64,000 bases of DNA, from positions 1 through 64,000 of the forward strand of contig JAUVZL010000002.1 of assembly GCA_030602565.1 (NCBI GenBank). The letters run 5' to 3'. A model generated the notes under the pieces. That model saw only the letters and a list, made by a program, of their open reading frames with translations. It was not told the DNA's origin and made no database searches. The first letter of the stretch is position 1. Every line of letters begins with the position of its first letter. Positions 41,912 to 50,474 of this stretch are shown piece by piece. Source of the stretch: Candidatus Stahliibacteriota bacterium (GTDB lineage Bacteria > Hydrothermota > Tepidihabitantia > SM23-42). The position numbers and the translations under genes are program-made.

Positions 41912-43078
41912 TTAGAACAAAAATCCGTAGATCCAGCCGACAAAGGTCGACAACACGACAACCAGAAGAATATAAGTCAGTGTCTTCTTATTCCCGATGA
42001 CGCTGCGGATTACCAGCATGCTTGGCAGACTTACCGCTGGACCTGCTAACAGCAATGCCAGAGCCGGTCCTTTACCCATACCGCTGCCAATCAGTCCCTG
42101 GAGGATTGGAAGCTCAGTCAAAGTGGCAAAATACATGAATGCTCCAGAGATTGCAGCAAAGAAATTTGCCCAAATAGTATTGCCGCCAACGAGTCTTGCC
42201 ACGACGTTTGAAGGAATGATACCTAAATCAGTATTGGGCCTGCCCAGCAGAAACCCAGCAACCAGAACACCGGCAAAGAGTAACGGCAAAATCTGTTTGG
42301 CAAAAATCCACGTCGATAAAACCCACTCTTGTCTTTCTTCTTTTTTGAACCATTTGAAAAGCATGACAAACAGAATGATAAGCATCACTGCAGTTATGAA
42401 CCATTTTATGCCATATATTGTGTTCCATAAGCCAACTGGGTCTTTTGGTTTTGCCCAGGCAGCAAAAATAAGTATCAAAATCAAAACCAAAAAATACAAG
42501 CCATTCTGTACAAGGGACCGGGATTTACTCTTTGCCTCATCTGGTATAAGAAAATCATCGGTCTCTGTCTTTTTCTCTTTATAAATAGTTGCCATCAATA
42601 CACCGATAACTATGGAAAAACCAACTGCGCCCACAGCACGGGCAATACCCAGTTCAAAACCGAGAATTCGAGCAGTAAGAATAATCGCCAAAACGTTTAT
42701 TGCTGGACCAGCATAAAGAAATGCTGTAGCAGGACCAATGCCTGCACCCCGCGTATAGATACCTGCAAACATTGGTAATACTGTGCAGGAGCAGACTGCC
42801 AGAATCGTACCGGAAACTGATGCCACACCATAGGCAATGACTTTCTTCGCCTTGGGACCAAAATATTTTATGACTGCCTCTTTTGTTATGAAAATACTGA
42901 TCCCGCCGGCAATAAAAAATGCCGGGATCAAGCAGAATAGAACATGCTCCCGCGCATATTCCTGCACCATGAAAAATGCTTCGAGGATCGCACCCATTAT
43001 CCTGACGCCGTGCAAGGGCACAAAGTAAAGCACTAAAAAAACAACGATGAAAAGAATCAGCTTTATTCTATCTTTCAT
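41912..43078 (-). CDS. arsP: ArsP-like permease (DUF318 family)
   Basis: The 388-aa permease has about eight helices and the family motifs AVCSCTVLPMFAGIYTRGAG and YAGPAINVL, with the repeated PALALLLAGPAVSLPS. ArsP exports trivalent organoarsenicals in characterised cases, and related DUF318 proteins handle other substrates. Its place between arsR and acr3 supports an arsenic role. It lies 29 bp after arsR. Confidence 0.85.
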   Translation of the reverse strand: MKDRIKLILFIVVFLVLYFVPLHGVRIMGAILEAFFMVQEYAREHVLFCLIPAFFIAGGISIFITKEAVIKYFGPKAKKVIAYGVASVSGTILAVCSCTVLPMFAGIYTRGAGIGPATAFLYAGPAINVLAIILTARILGFELGIARAVGAVGFSIVIGVLMATIYKEKKTETDDFLIPDEAKSKSRSLVQNGLYFLVLILILIFAAWAKPKDPVGLWNTIYGIKWFITAVMLIILFVMLFKWFKKEERQEWVLSTWIFAKQILPLLFAGVLVAGFLLGRPNTDLGIIPSNVVARLVGGNTIWANFFAAISGAFMYFATLTELPILQGLIGSGMGKGPALALLLAGPAVSLPSMLVIRSVIGNKKTLTYILLVVVLSTFVGWIYGFLF

Positions 43079-43107
43079 CCATTCTCCTTATTGTCTTCTC
43101 TCGCGTA

Positions 43108-43440
43108 CTACTTTCTTTCTTTTGCTAAGATCCGCAAGATGTCTTTGCTCTTGCTTAGGTTCTCAACAATACAGTCATCGACAATGTCAATCAGCTTGAA
43201 AATCCGGGGGTTGACAACCTCATACCAGACTTCTAAACCATGTTTTTCACTGCGCACAATACTAGCATTTCTCAATATCGCCAAGTGATGAGACACGTTA
43301 GACTGTTCACCACCAACATAAGGAATTATTTTGCATACACAACACGCACCGTCGCGCAATTTCTCTAATATCATGAGACGCATCGGGTGCGCCAGGGCAT
43401 TGAAGACCCCTGCCTCAATTTCAAGAATATCTTTTTCCAT
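43108..43440 (-). CDS. arsR: ArsR-type repressor with CxC metal site
   Basis: The 110-aa winged helix protein begins the ars operon. It has ALAHPMRLMILEKL, the DNA helix SNVSHHLAILR, and Cys residues in ACCVCKI placed as in arsenite-sensing ArsR proteins. It should repress its own leaderless promoter until arsenite binds. The promoter region contains an ATATG/CATAT inverted repeat. Confidence 0.92.
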   Translation of the reverse strand: MEKDILEIEAGVFNALAHPMRLMILEKLRDGACCVCKIIPYVGGEQSNVSHHLAILRNASIVRSEKHGLEVWYEVVNPRIFKLIDIVDDCIVENLSKSKDILRILAKERK

Positions 43441-43445
43441 ATATG

Positions 43446-43473
43446 ATTATATCTAAATATTGTCATATGTCAA
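43446..43473 (-). promoter_or_regulatory. arsR: ars operon promoter/operator, leaderless
   Basis: On the minus strand TTGACA (43473-43468) and TATAAT (43451-43446) are 16 bp apart, with the ATG 5 nt after the -10 box. An ATATGAC...ATCATAT dyad spans the region from the -35 box to the start and is the likely operator. Confidence 0.7.
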
Positions 43474-43483
43474 GAAGGATATT

Positions 43484-43721
43484 TGAGGTTTACCCACATT
43501 TCATGTTCTCGGTAATAATTTAAGAGATACAGCACCCTTCTTTTCTCTTTTATCCTTCGAGTAACCCCGCACTTTTGCAAAAGTGCGGGGGCATCGAGAA
43601 GTACCTTAAATAATTATAAGGAAGTTCTCGACTTGCCCTGCGAAATAAGTGAAAATTATTTCACCGGGCACACTCGAACGGTAATAATCATAATGAATTT
43701 CAAGAATGTGGGTAAACCTCA
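43484..43721. mobile_element. 238-bp non-coding element with 17-bp terminal inverted repeats (MITE-like)
   Basis: The ends are TGAGGTTTACCCACATT and its exact reverse complement. Inside are two strong hairpins: CCCCGCACTTTTGCAAAAGTGCGGGG-type arms at 43565-43590 and a GAAATAA/TTATTTC stem with GCCC/GGGC arms at about 43636-43670. GGATATT occurs just outside each end, one base offset on the right, like a target-site duplication. It fills most of the 43441-43819 gap. Confidence 0.65.
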
Positions 43722-43819
43722 GGGATATTATGATGTTCAATGTGCAAAGATGCTGGATTTAAGATTGGAAATTTATAGATTTGTAATTTATTGGGTATTT
43801 GGCTATTGCAATTTGCGAT

Positions 43820-44161
43820 TTATCTATTATGGTCTGGGCAAGTTACCTGACCAGTCACTGGATCATATTGATACGGGCTGCCAGTTACTGGACAAAAGAA
43901 CTCGTCTTTTGAAAGATCTTCCAAGCCATCGAGACTCGATGGGTATTGCCCATGGTCGATCCGATATATTTGCAGCGAGGTCTCAATGCGTCGAATTTGA
44001 GAAAGACACTGTACGCCTTTCCCTCTTTCAATAGGTGTCTTGATGGTCTGGTCAGTTCCACCAGTGTATAGGGTTATCGCCACATAAACAATAATCGCTG
44101 CAATTACGAGAGAAATCAAAAGAGTAATCACGGCCATGCCCTGGGTTCTTTTCTGCTTCAT
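43820..44161 (-). CDS. Pseudopilin-like exported protein
   Basis: The 113-aa protein has a short basic leader, a Gly-Met cleavage-like site and one hydrophobic helix (AVITLLISLVIAAIIVYVAI), then a type II/IV pilin-like domain with a CPVTGSPYQYDP segment near the C-terminus, as in GspG/pseudopilin tails. The conserved Glu at mature position 5 appears replaced by Thr. No secretion genes are adjacent. It has a leaderless promoter. Confidence 0.7.
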   Translation of the reverse strand: MKQKRTQGMAVITLLISLVIAAIIVYVAITLYTGGTDQTIKTPIERGKGVQCLSQIRRIETSLQIYRIDHGQYPSSLDGLEDLSKDEFFCPVTGSPYQYDPVTGQVTCPDHNR

Positions 44162-44169
44162 AGTATACT

Positions 44170-44197
44170 ATTATACAATAACGCAAAGCCTTGTCAA
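44170..44197 (-). promoter_or_regulatory. Sigma-70 promoter, leaderless, of the pseudopilin gene
   Basis: On the minus strand TTGACA (44197-44192) and TATAAT (44175-44170) are 16 bp apart, with the ATG 8 nt after the -10 box. Confidence 0.7.
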
Positions 44198-44263
44198 TAT
44201 GGCATCAAAGAATAGGGCTAAGAGAAGGCGGATCAGTGAGATTCGTTTTAAGGCAATCGGTAC

Positions 44264-44291
44264 TTGACATTTCTTGATATTTGGCTAAAAT
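44264..44291 (+). promoter_or_regulatory. Sigma-70 promoter of the rpsH ribosomal operon
   Basis: TTGACA (44264-44269) and TAAAAT (44286-44291) are 16 bp apart. The leader to rpsH has an AAGGAGAT site. Confidence 0.7.
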
Positions 44292-44333
44292 AACAGTCTA
44301 TGAATAAAATGAAAAGTAATCTAAGGAGATCCA

Positions 44334-44717
44334 ATGGACCCAATTGCTGACATGTTAACGATCATACGTAATGGATGTCGAGCGCATAAGATTGAAGTAA
44401 CTGTTCCTTTCTCGCGGCTGAAGACTGAGATTTTAAGGGTCTTGCTTGAAGATGGCTTCATTAATAATTTCACGCTGGACTCCAAGAAAAAGAAAATCAC
44501 CATCATGTTAAAGTATGCGAAGAATGGTGAGTCGGTAATAAGAAATCTCGAACGCATATCAAAATGTTCTCGTCGCGTGTATGTTCCGAAATCGGAAATC
44601 CCCTATGTCTTGGGTGGCTTAGGCACAGCAATTCTGACTACATCAGAAGGCATTCTTAGTGACCGAGAAGCCCGGCGCAAGCAAATTGGTGGAGAAGTAA
44701 TAACGTATGTTTACTGA
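44334..44717 (+). CDS. rpsH: 30S ribosomal protein uS8
   Basis: The 127-aa protein begins MDPIADMLTIIRNG and ends with the uS8 motif GILSDREARRKQIGGEVI. It binds the central domain of 16S rRNA and, in E. coli, regulates the spc operon. Here it is the first gene of the unit: rplE and rpsN, which usually precede it, are not upstream. Confidence 0.96.
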   Translation: MDPIADMLTIIRNGCRAHKIEVTVPFSRLKTEILRVLLEDGFINNFTLDSKKKKITIMLKYAKNGESVIRNLERISKCSRRVYVPKSEIPYVLGGLGTAILTTSEGILSDREARRKQIGGEVITYVY

Positions 44718-44722
44718 TAAAT

Positions 44723-44755
44723 ATCCGTTTGCATCTGCCAAAATCCGTTTGCATC
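44723..44755. repeat. Direct repeat ATCCGTTTGCATC
   Basis: Two 13-bp copies are 20 bp apart between rpsH and rplF. The same core occurs in the hairpins at 38867 and 41819. Confidence 0.5.
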
Positions 44756-44773
44756 AACCCGCAGGAGGATAAG

Positions 44774-45343
44774 ATGGCGAAACAGCGTTTCAGTCCAGTT
44801 GCGATACCTGATAAGGTGAAGGTAAACTTATCAAATTCCCTATTTAAAGTACAGGGTCCGCTCGGCAGTTTGGAGATGAACATAAGTTCAAAGGTTATTG
44901 TAGACATAAAAGATAACGAAATTTTCATTAAAAACAGGGAAAACAGTAAAGAATCATCATCCCAGCAAGGAACCACGAGATCATTGATAAGGAATATGGT
45001 AAACGGTGTTGTCAAAGAATTCGAGAAGACACTTATCATTCAAGGAACTGGTTATCGCGCTCAGCTGGGTGGCTCAAACCTGCAACTTTTCTTAGGTTAC
45101 TCAAAACCAAAAACCGTTACCTTGCCCAAGCAAATCAAGTGCGAGCTAAAAGTTATCAAGAGTGCAGAAAAAGGAGACCTTACTTACATAACAATAAAAG
45201 GGATAAGTAAACAACTTGTCGGTGATGTTGCGGCGGAAATAAAAAAAACGAGAAAACCAGACCCCTACAAACACAAGGGTGTGCGATATGCCAAAGAGTT
45301 CATCAGGAAAAAGGTCGGCAAACGTGCGGTTGCACAGGCCTAA
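44774..45343 (+). CDS. rplF: 50S ribosomal protein uL6
   Basis: The 189-aa protein starts MAKQRFSPVAIPDKV, preceded by AGGAGG, so the ATG at 44774 is used and not the upstream one at 44729. Both L6 repeats are present and the C-terminal KPDPYKHKGVRY motif is intact. It binds 23S rRNA near the sarcin-ricin loop. Confidence 0.95.
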   Translation: MAKQRFSPVAIPDKVKVNLSNSLFKVQGPLGSLEMNISSKVIVDIKDNEIFIKNRENSKESSSQQGTTRSLIRNMVNGVVKEFEKTLIIQGTGYRAQLGGSNLQLFLGYSKPKTVTLPKQIKCELKVIKSAEKGDLTYITIKGISKQLVGDVAAEIKKTRKPDPYKHKGVRYAKEFIRKKVGKRAVAQA

Positions 45344-45355
45344 GGAGTTGCGAAT

Positions 45356-45700
45356 ATGAAATTAGCCGGTCGAGAAAGACGCCATAAGAGAATTCGCAAG
45401 AAGATTTTCGGCACTAAGGAACGACCAAGGCTCTGCGTCTTTCGGAGCAACCGGCACATCTCTGCAATGGTTATTGACGACAGTCAACAAAAGGTAGTCC
45501 TCAGCACTTCCTCTTTAGGTAACAAAAGCCTCAATAAGAAGAAAAAAATCGAGGTGGCCCTAGAAATAGGTAAGAAAATTGGTAAGCTGGTTATAGAACG
45601 GGGTATTAAAAAAGTAACTTTTGATCGCGCAGGATATAAATATCATGGTCGTGTCAAAGCGATAGCCGAAGGAGCCAGAAAAGCCGGCTTGAAATTTTAG
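45356..45700 (+). CDS. rplR: 50S ribosomal protein uL18
   Basis: The 114-aa protein has [19 protein letters not shown] near the N-terminus and [20 protein letters not shown] at the C-terminus, the uL18 signatures. It binds 5S rRNA. It lies 12 bp after rplF. Confidence 0.96.
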   Translation: MKLAGRERRHKRIRKKIFGTKERPRLCVFRSNRHISAMVIDDSQQKVVLSTSSLGNKSLNKKKKIEVALEIGKKIGKLVIERGIKKVTFDRAGYKYHGRVKAIAEGARKAGLKF

Positions 45701-45710
45701 AGGAGGTTGC

Positions 45711-46256
45711 GTGTTAAATAATTCTGATATATACATTGAGAAAGTCATTGAGTTGAAAAGAGTTATCAAGGTCGTCAAGGGCGGTAAAAGACTGAAGCTG
45801 TACGCATGCGTGGTGGTCGGTGATAGCGCTGGAGGCATCGGTGTTGGACATGCAAAATCAGCCGCGGTTGCCGACGCAATCAAAAAAGCAACCGTCATTG
45901 CAAGGAAAAACATGGTGAAAGTTGATGTCTCTGGCGGCACAATACTCCATACAGTCAAAGGGAAATTCTCCGCCAGCCATGTGTTACTGAAGCCTGCCAT
46001 GACTGGGACCGGTATCATTGCTTCAAGTCCGGTACGAGCAGTATGCGAAGCAGTGGGCATTAAGAATATTCTGACTAAGTCGCTCGGCTCAAATAACCCC
46101 ACGAACCTTGCTTGGGCCACAATCGATGCATTGAAGTCAGTCCGACCGGTTGCTGTTGTGGCTGAAATGCGCAACAAACCGGTTGAATATTTCATAAGGA
46201 AAAAACATGAAGAAAATAAAGGTGATACTGAAGAAGAGCCTAATAAAAAAGATTAG
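45711..46256 (+). CDS. rpsE: 30S ribosomal protein uS5
   Basis: The 181-aa protein starts with GTG behind AGGAGG and carries VVKGGKRLKLYACVVVGD and the KPAMTGTGIIASSPVRAV segment of uS5. The acidic/basic C-terminal tail (EENKGDTEEEPNKKD) overlaps the rpmD frame by 50 bp, an unusually long overlap. Confidence 0.95.
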   Translation: MLNNSDIYIEKVIELKRVIKVVKGGKRLKLYACVVVGDSAGGIGVGHAKSAAVADAIKKATVIARKNMVKVDVSGGTILHTVKGKFSASHVLLKPAMTGTGIIASSPVRAVCEAVGIKNILTKSLGSNNPTNLAWATIDALKSVRPVAVVAEMRNKPVEYFIRKKHEENKGDTEEEPNKKD

Positions 46257-46404
46257 AAAACACAAATTAACCCTGAAAGCACTCGGTCTTACGAAAATCG
46301 GAAAATCAAGAGTGTTTCCAGATAATAAATCAGTACGCGGCATGATCGATAAAGTCTCTTACCTCGTCGAAGTTCATGAGATAACAAAAGATGAAATTAA
46401 ATGA
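46207..46404 (+). CDS. rpmD: 50S ribosomal protein uL30
   Basis: The 65-aa protein has the uL30 pattern LKALGLTKIGKSRVFPDNKSVRGMIDKVSYLVEV. Its start lies 50 bp inside rpsE and its end overlaps rplO by 14 bp. Confidence 0.93.
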   Translation: MKKIKVILKKSLIKKIRKHKLTLKALGLTKIGKSRVFPDNKSVRGMIDKVSYLVEVHEITKDEIK

Positions 46405-46831
46405 ATTGAAACCGGCAAAAGGTGCCATAAAGAAATCCAAACGCGTTGGTCACGGACCAGGTTCTGGACACGGTAAAACCTCAACCAAGGGAGCGAAAGG
46501 CGATCAATCAAGATCCGGGTATCGTGTGAAGTTCGGCTATGAAGGTGGTCAGATGCCGATTACGCGGAGGATCCCGAAACGAGGGTTTACCAATATATTC
46601 AAGAAGCATTATGAGATAGTGAACGTTGAGCTATTAAACAGATTAGACGCTGGCGCTGAAGTGTCGCCGGAGTATCTCAAAGAAAAGGGCTATATCAAAG
46701 GTGGAAAATTGCTCAAGATACTCGGTCAAGGTGAGCTTTCTAAACCACTTTCTGTTAAAGCCCACAAATTCTCAAAAACCGCCGAGGAAAAAATTCTAAA
46801 AGCCAAAGGTAAGATAGAGAAAATATCATGA
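46391..46831 (+). CDS. rplO: 50S ribosomal protein uL15
   Basis: The 146-aa protein has the Gly/Lys-rich N-terminus RVGHGPGSGHGKTSTKGAKG, then GYEGGQMPITRRIPKRGF and a normal globular C-terminus. It overlaps rpmD by 14 bp and secY by 4 bp. Confidence 0.95.
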   Translation: MKLNELKPAKGAIKKSKRVGHGPGSGHGKTSTKGAKGDQSRSGYRVKFGYEGGQMPITRRIPKRGFTNIFKKHYEIVNVELLNRLDAGAEVSPEYLKEKGYIKGGKLLKILGQGELSKPLSVKAHKFSKTAEEKILKAKGKIEKIS

Positions 46832-48141
46832 TATCAACATTTCAGAATATCTTTAAAGTACCTGACCTGAAGAAAAAATTGGGGTTCACGCTCTTTGCTC
46901 TTGCTGTGTACCGGCTCGGTGGCCATATCCCTTTACCTGGCATCAACGCCCAGGCACTTGGTTTGCTCATGGCTCAATTGAAACAGCAAGGGTCTATATT
47001 CGGCATGTACGATATCTTTGTCGGCGGTGCCCTATCACGGTCAGCCATTCTTTTCCTCGGGGTTATGCCCTATATATCAGCTTCAATTATTTTCCAGCTG
47101 CTGGGCTCAGTGTTCCCACAGATTGAGCGGTTACAGCGCGACCAAGCCGGACGTAGGAAAATAACTCAGTACACCAGGTATCTTACGGTCGCGTTGGCAG
47201 CATTCCAGGCAATCGGTATCTCCATCTTTCTTGAGGCCCAGAAATTTACGAGCACGGCTGGTCCCATGGCGATAGTCTATGATCCAGGATGGGGGTTCCG
47301 GATAACTGCCATGCTAACCCTAACCTGCGGCGCGGTATTTGCTATGTGGCTGGGTGAACAAATTACAGAAAAAGGTATCGGTAATGGGATTTCTTTCCTG
47401 ATTTTTGTCGGCTGCCTTGAAGAATACCCTGGTTACTTCTTACAGACCGTACAACGGGTTCTTACCCAGGGTCTATCAATTATCAACGTGTTCGTGATGA
47501 TAGTAGTCATGATTGCTATTGTCGCCGGCGTGGTCATCATGACCCAAGCCGCACGCCGCATTCCAGTCCAGTATCCAAAGCGCATTGTTGGTCGTAAAAT
47601 GTATGGCGGTCAGTCTACTTTCTTACCTTTACGGGTTAATACAGCTGGTGTCATTCCAATAATCTTCGCGCAATCTCTGGTCATGTTCCCAAGTACAATT
47701 GGGGCTTTTCTACCAGCATTAAAAAACATCCTTGAGATGTTTAGACCAGGCTTCTGGGGGTATGACATCCTTTTCTTCTCGCTAATCGTATTCTTCACCT
47801 TTTTCTATACATCCATTGTCTTCAACCCCGTAGAAATGGCTGACAACATGAAACGTTACGGTGGCTTTATCCCTGGAATAAGACCAGGACCAAGAACCGC
47901 CAATTATATCGATGACGTGCTGTCAAGGATCACTCTGCCGGGTGCTTTCTTTCTTGCCTTTGTTGCCTTAGTACCCTGGTATTTAATAAATTTTATCAAT
48001 GTCCCTTTCTACTTTGGTGGTACGACTCTGATTATTATTGTTGGTGTCGCACTCGATACACTCCAGCAAATCGAATCACAATTAATGATGTACCATTATG
48101 AAGGGTTCATGAAAAAGGGCAAAATCAGGGGTAGAAGATGA
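46828..48141 (+). CDS. secY: Protein translocase subunit SecY
   Basis: The 437-aa channel protein has ten helices. Typical text includes YRLGGHIPLPGIN, SIFGMYDIFVGGALSR, GIGNGISFLIFVG and FNPVEMADNMKRYGGFIPGIRPG. It works with SecA encoded at 28742-31696. It overlaps adk by 4 bp. Confidence 0.97.
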   Translation: MISTFQNIFKVPDLKKKLGFTLFALAVYRLGGHIPLPGINAQALGLLMAQLKQQGSIFGMYDIFVGGALSRSAILFLGVMPYISASIIFQLLGSVFPQIERLQRDQAGRRKITQYTRYLTVALAAFQAIGISIFLEAQKFTSTAGPMAIVYDPGWGFRITAMLTLTCGAVFAMWLGEQITEKGIGNGISFLIFVGCLEEYPGYFLQTVQRVLTQGLSIINVFVMIVVMIAIVAGVVIMTQAARRIPVQYPKRIVGRKMYGGQSTFLPLRVNTAGVIPIIFAQSLVMFPSTIGAFLPALKNILEMFRPGFWGYDILFFSLIVFFTFFYTSIVFNPVEMADNMKRYGGFIPGIRPGPRTANYIDDVLSRITLPGAFFLAFVALVPWYLINFINVPFYFGGTTLIIIVGVALDTLQQIESQLMMYHYEGFMKKGKIRGRR

Positions 48142-48788
48142 TGGTTTTGTTATTCGGCCCCCCTGGCGTAGGCAAAGGAACCCAAGCAGATCTTTTGTCC
48201 AAACGCGACAAATTCATAAAATTTTCCACTGGCGATATGCTCCGTGAGGAAGTTGCTTCAAAAAGCAACCTGGGCAACGAAATCGCTGACTACTTGAATC
48301 ATGGTGCATTAGTGCCGGACAATATCATTTCTGCACTCGCCAGTCAATTTATTGAGAAACACAAGGCAGACCACATCTTATTCGATGGATTCCCACGGAA
48401 CTTAAACCAGGCTCAAACCCTGACCAAAGACTTAAAGCGTCTCCTCTTGTCATTAAAGGTAGCGATTGAAATGCACCTTGATAAAGCTGAGATAATCGAA
48501 CGTCTGAGGAACAGAAGATACTGTCCCCAGTGTAATAAGATATACAATTACGTAACAAACCCACCCCGTCAGGAACAAGTTTGCGACATCTGCAAAACCG
48601 CTCTCGTAAAGAGGAACGATGATGACGAAAGGGTTATCCGTAAGAGGTTAGATGTCTATGAAAAAGAAACTCGACCACTCGTTGATTACTATAAATCACA
48701 TCGCATCTATGAGCGCGTAGAAGCAACTGGCTCTCAAGACGAAGTGTTTAAGAAAATCTCCAATATTATTAATGGCCATACCGATTAA
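48138..48788 (+). CDS. adk: Adenylate kinase with zinc LID
   Basis: The 216-aa enzyme balances AMP, ADP and ATP. It has the P-loop GPPGVGKGTQ, DGFPRNLNQA and a LID domain with two Cys pairs (CPQC and CDIC), the zinc form. It overlaps map by 17 bp. Confidence 0.96.
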   Translation: MMVLLFGPPGVGKGTQADLLSKRDKFIKFSTGDMLREEVASKSNLGNEIADYLNHGALVPDNIISALASQFIEKHKADHILFDGFPRNLNQAQTLTKDLKRLLLSLKVAIEMHLDKAEIIERLRNRRYCPQCNKIYNYVTNPPRQEQVCDICKTALVKRNDDDERVIRKRLDVYEKETRPLVDYYKSHRIYERVEATGSQDEVFKKISNIINGHTD

Positions 48789-49530
48789 GGATGAAGAGGC
48801 AATCAAAAAAATTGCCGTCGCCGGCAATATTATTTTCGGCATCTTCTCAGAGATTTCAAAAATGGACTTGGTCGGAATGAAAACAATAGAATTAAACGAT
48901 TATGTTGATACCGCAATCAATGATCGCGGCGCGTCGCCTGCTTTTCTTAACTATCGTGGTTTCCCAAAAAGTTGCTGTATTTCTTTGAATAACGAAGTTG
49001 TCCACGGTATACCAGATGAGCACAAGATTGCAAGTGGTGACCTCATTAAGATCGATGTCGGAGTCAAATACCACGGTTATATCGCTGATGCAGCAAGGAC
49101 TTTTGCTGTCGGTAAGATATCGAAAGACGCAAGAGTACTGATAGAGGTCACCAAGCAAGCGTTGCGAGAAGGTATAAAAGCTGCAAAAAAAGGGAATAGG
49201 ATATCAGACATCTCGCGCCGTGTCCAAACAATCGTCGAAACCAATGGTTTCAGTGTTGTTAGAGAATTAACCGGCCATGGTGTTGGTCAGGTCCTGCACG
49301 AAGAACCAGTCATTCCAAATTTTGTAGCCAGCGGACCAAACCCAGTGCTCTCTACCGGAATGGTTATAGCAATTGAACCGATGGTGAATAGAGGGGATTA
49401 CCAAGTTAAAACTGAATCCAATGGCTGGACAATATCAACACGCGACGGTTCACTATCCTGTCATTTTGAGGATACTATTGCGATCTTAGAAAAGGGGAAT
49501 ATTAATTTAACAAGAGTTGTGGAAAATTAA
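48772..49530 (+). CDS. map: Type I methionine aminopeptidase
   Basis: The 252-aa enzyme removes N-terminal Met. Metal ligands are seen in IDVGVKYHGYIADAART (two Asp), TGHGVGQVLHEEP (His), AIEPM (Glu) and HFEDTIAI (Glu). It sits between adk and infA, the usual order. Confidence 0.96.
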   Translation: MAIPIKDEEAIKKIAVAGNIIFGIFSEISKMDLVGMKTIELNDYVDTAINDRGASPAFLNYRGFPKSCCISLNNEVVHGIPDEHKIASGDLIKIDVGVKYHGYIADAARTFAVGKISKDARVLIEVTKQALREGIKAAKKGNRISDISRRVQTIVETNGFSVVRELTGHGVGQVLHEEPVIPNFVASGPNPVLSTGMVIAIEPMVNRGDYQVKTESNGWTISTRDGSLSCHFEDTIAILEKGNINLTRVVEN

Positions 49531-49533
49531 ACT

Positions 49534-49752
49534 ATGTCACGAAAAGACTTAATCCAGACAGAAGGCACGATACTCGAGACTCTTCCCAACGCAATGTTTC
49601 GCGTTGAGCTAGACAACGGTCATAAGGTACTCGCTCATGTCTCTGGTAAAATGAGGATGAGTTACATAAAAATCCTTCCGGGCGACAGAGTATTGCTCGA
49701 ACTGACACCTTACGACCTTTCACGTGGTCGTATTGTCTGGAGATACAAGTAA
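49534..49752 (+). CDS. infA: Translation initiation factor IF-1
   Basis: The 72-aa S1-fold protein reads [20 protein letters not shown] and ends RGRIVWRYK, a normal IF-1. It lies 3 bp after map. Confidence 0.97.
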   Translation: MSRKDLIQTEGTILETLPNAMFRVELDNGHKVLAHVSGKMRMSYIKILPGDRVLLELTPYDLSRGRIVWRYK

Positions 49753-49835
49753 TCAGAAGGTTTAAAATGGTTAATAGAAGGCATAAGAAAACTACGAAGA
49801 CTTATTGCTTAGAAGGTTTACTAATGCAAAAACAC

Positions 49836-49863
49836 TTGATTTTTCCGTAGAATTGTGTATAAT
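49836..49863 (+). promoter_or_regulatory. Sigma-70 promoter upstream of rpmJ
   Basis: TTGATT (49836-49841) and TATAAT (49858-49863) are 16 bp apart, about 24 nt upstream of the rpmJ start. Confidence 0.65.
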
Positions 49864-49886
49864 ATTGTTTAAATTAAGGAGGAATT

Positions 49887-50000
49887 TTGAAAGTTAAGAC
49901 GTCGGTTAAGAAACGGTGCATTTCCTGTCGGATCATCAAGCGCAAAGGCGTTGTTATGGTCATTTGCAAAAACCCGCGACATAAACAACGGCAGGGGTAA
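49887..50000 (+). CDS. rpmJ: 50S ribosomal protein bL36
   Basis: A 37-aa protein starting with TTG behind AAGGAGG has the bL36 sequence pattern [20 protein letters not shown] and ends in [10 protein letters not shown]. Cys pattern CxxC...C...H is the zinc form. It lies between infA and rpsM as usual. Confidence 0.95.
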   Translation: MKVKTSVKKRCISCRIIKRKGVVMVICKNPRHKQRQG

Positions 50001-50023
50001 AGACAGATGTTAGATATTAGTAA

Positions 50024-50050
50024 TTGACATAAATAATATCGAACTAGAAT
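50024..50050 (+). promoter_or_regulatory. Possible promoter upstream of rpsM
   Basis: TTGACA (50024-50029) and TAGAAT (50045-50050) are 15 bp apart. A heptad repeat and an AAGGAGG site follow before rpsM. Confidence 0.45.
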
Positions 50051-50076
50051 CTAGTATCTTGTATCTAGTATCTGGT
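50049..50076. repeat. Heptanucleotide tandem repeat (TCTAGTA type)
   Basis: Four 7-bp units, TCTAGTA, TCTTGTA, TCTAGTA and TCTGGTT, run between the possible promoter and the rpsM ribosome-binding site. Confidence 0.5.
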
Positions 50077-50090
50077 TTGTAAGGAGGTTT

Positions 50091-50474
50091 ATGGCTAGAA
50101 TTTCAGGTGTTGATTTACCACCAAATAAAAAGGTTGAATATGGACTTACCGCAATCTATGGCATTGGTCTTCACACTGCACACAAGATTGTCCATACAAT
50201 CGGCATTGATCCAGTCAAGAAAATCAGAGACTTGAGCGATGAGGATATCATGAGAATAAGAAAGCTAATTGAAGCAGAATACAAGGTAGAAGGAGCTCTG
50301 CGCGCAGAGATCGCTGTTGATGTTAAACGGCTTATTGATATTGGAAGCTATCGTGGGTCAAGACATAAGGTTGGGTTACCAACAAGAGGACAGCGTACGC
50401 GGACGAATGCACGTACCAGAAAAGGTAGAAAGAAAACCGTGGCACGTAAAGCAGGGCCAGGAGGTAAGAAGTAA
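50091..50474 (+). CDS. rpsM: 30S ribosomal protein uS13
   Basis: The 127-aa protein starts [20 protein letters not shown] and has [20 protein letters not shown] near the C-terminus. It contacts the 50S subunit. Its stop overlaps the rpsK start (TAATG). Confidence 0.97.
   Translation: MARISGVDLPPNKKVEYGLTAIYGIGLHTAHKIVHTIGIDPVKKIRDLSDEDIMRIRKLIEAEYKVEGALRAEIAVDVKRLIDIGSYRGSRHKVGLPTRGQRTRTNARTRKGRKKTVARKAGPGGKK

Noticed and set aside
43633-44034. 133-aa plus-strand open frame
   Set aside because: It covers half of the inverted-repeat element and the antisense of the pseudopilin gene, and has no family features.
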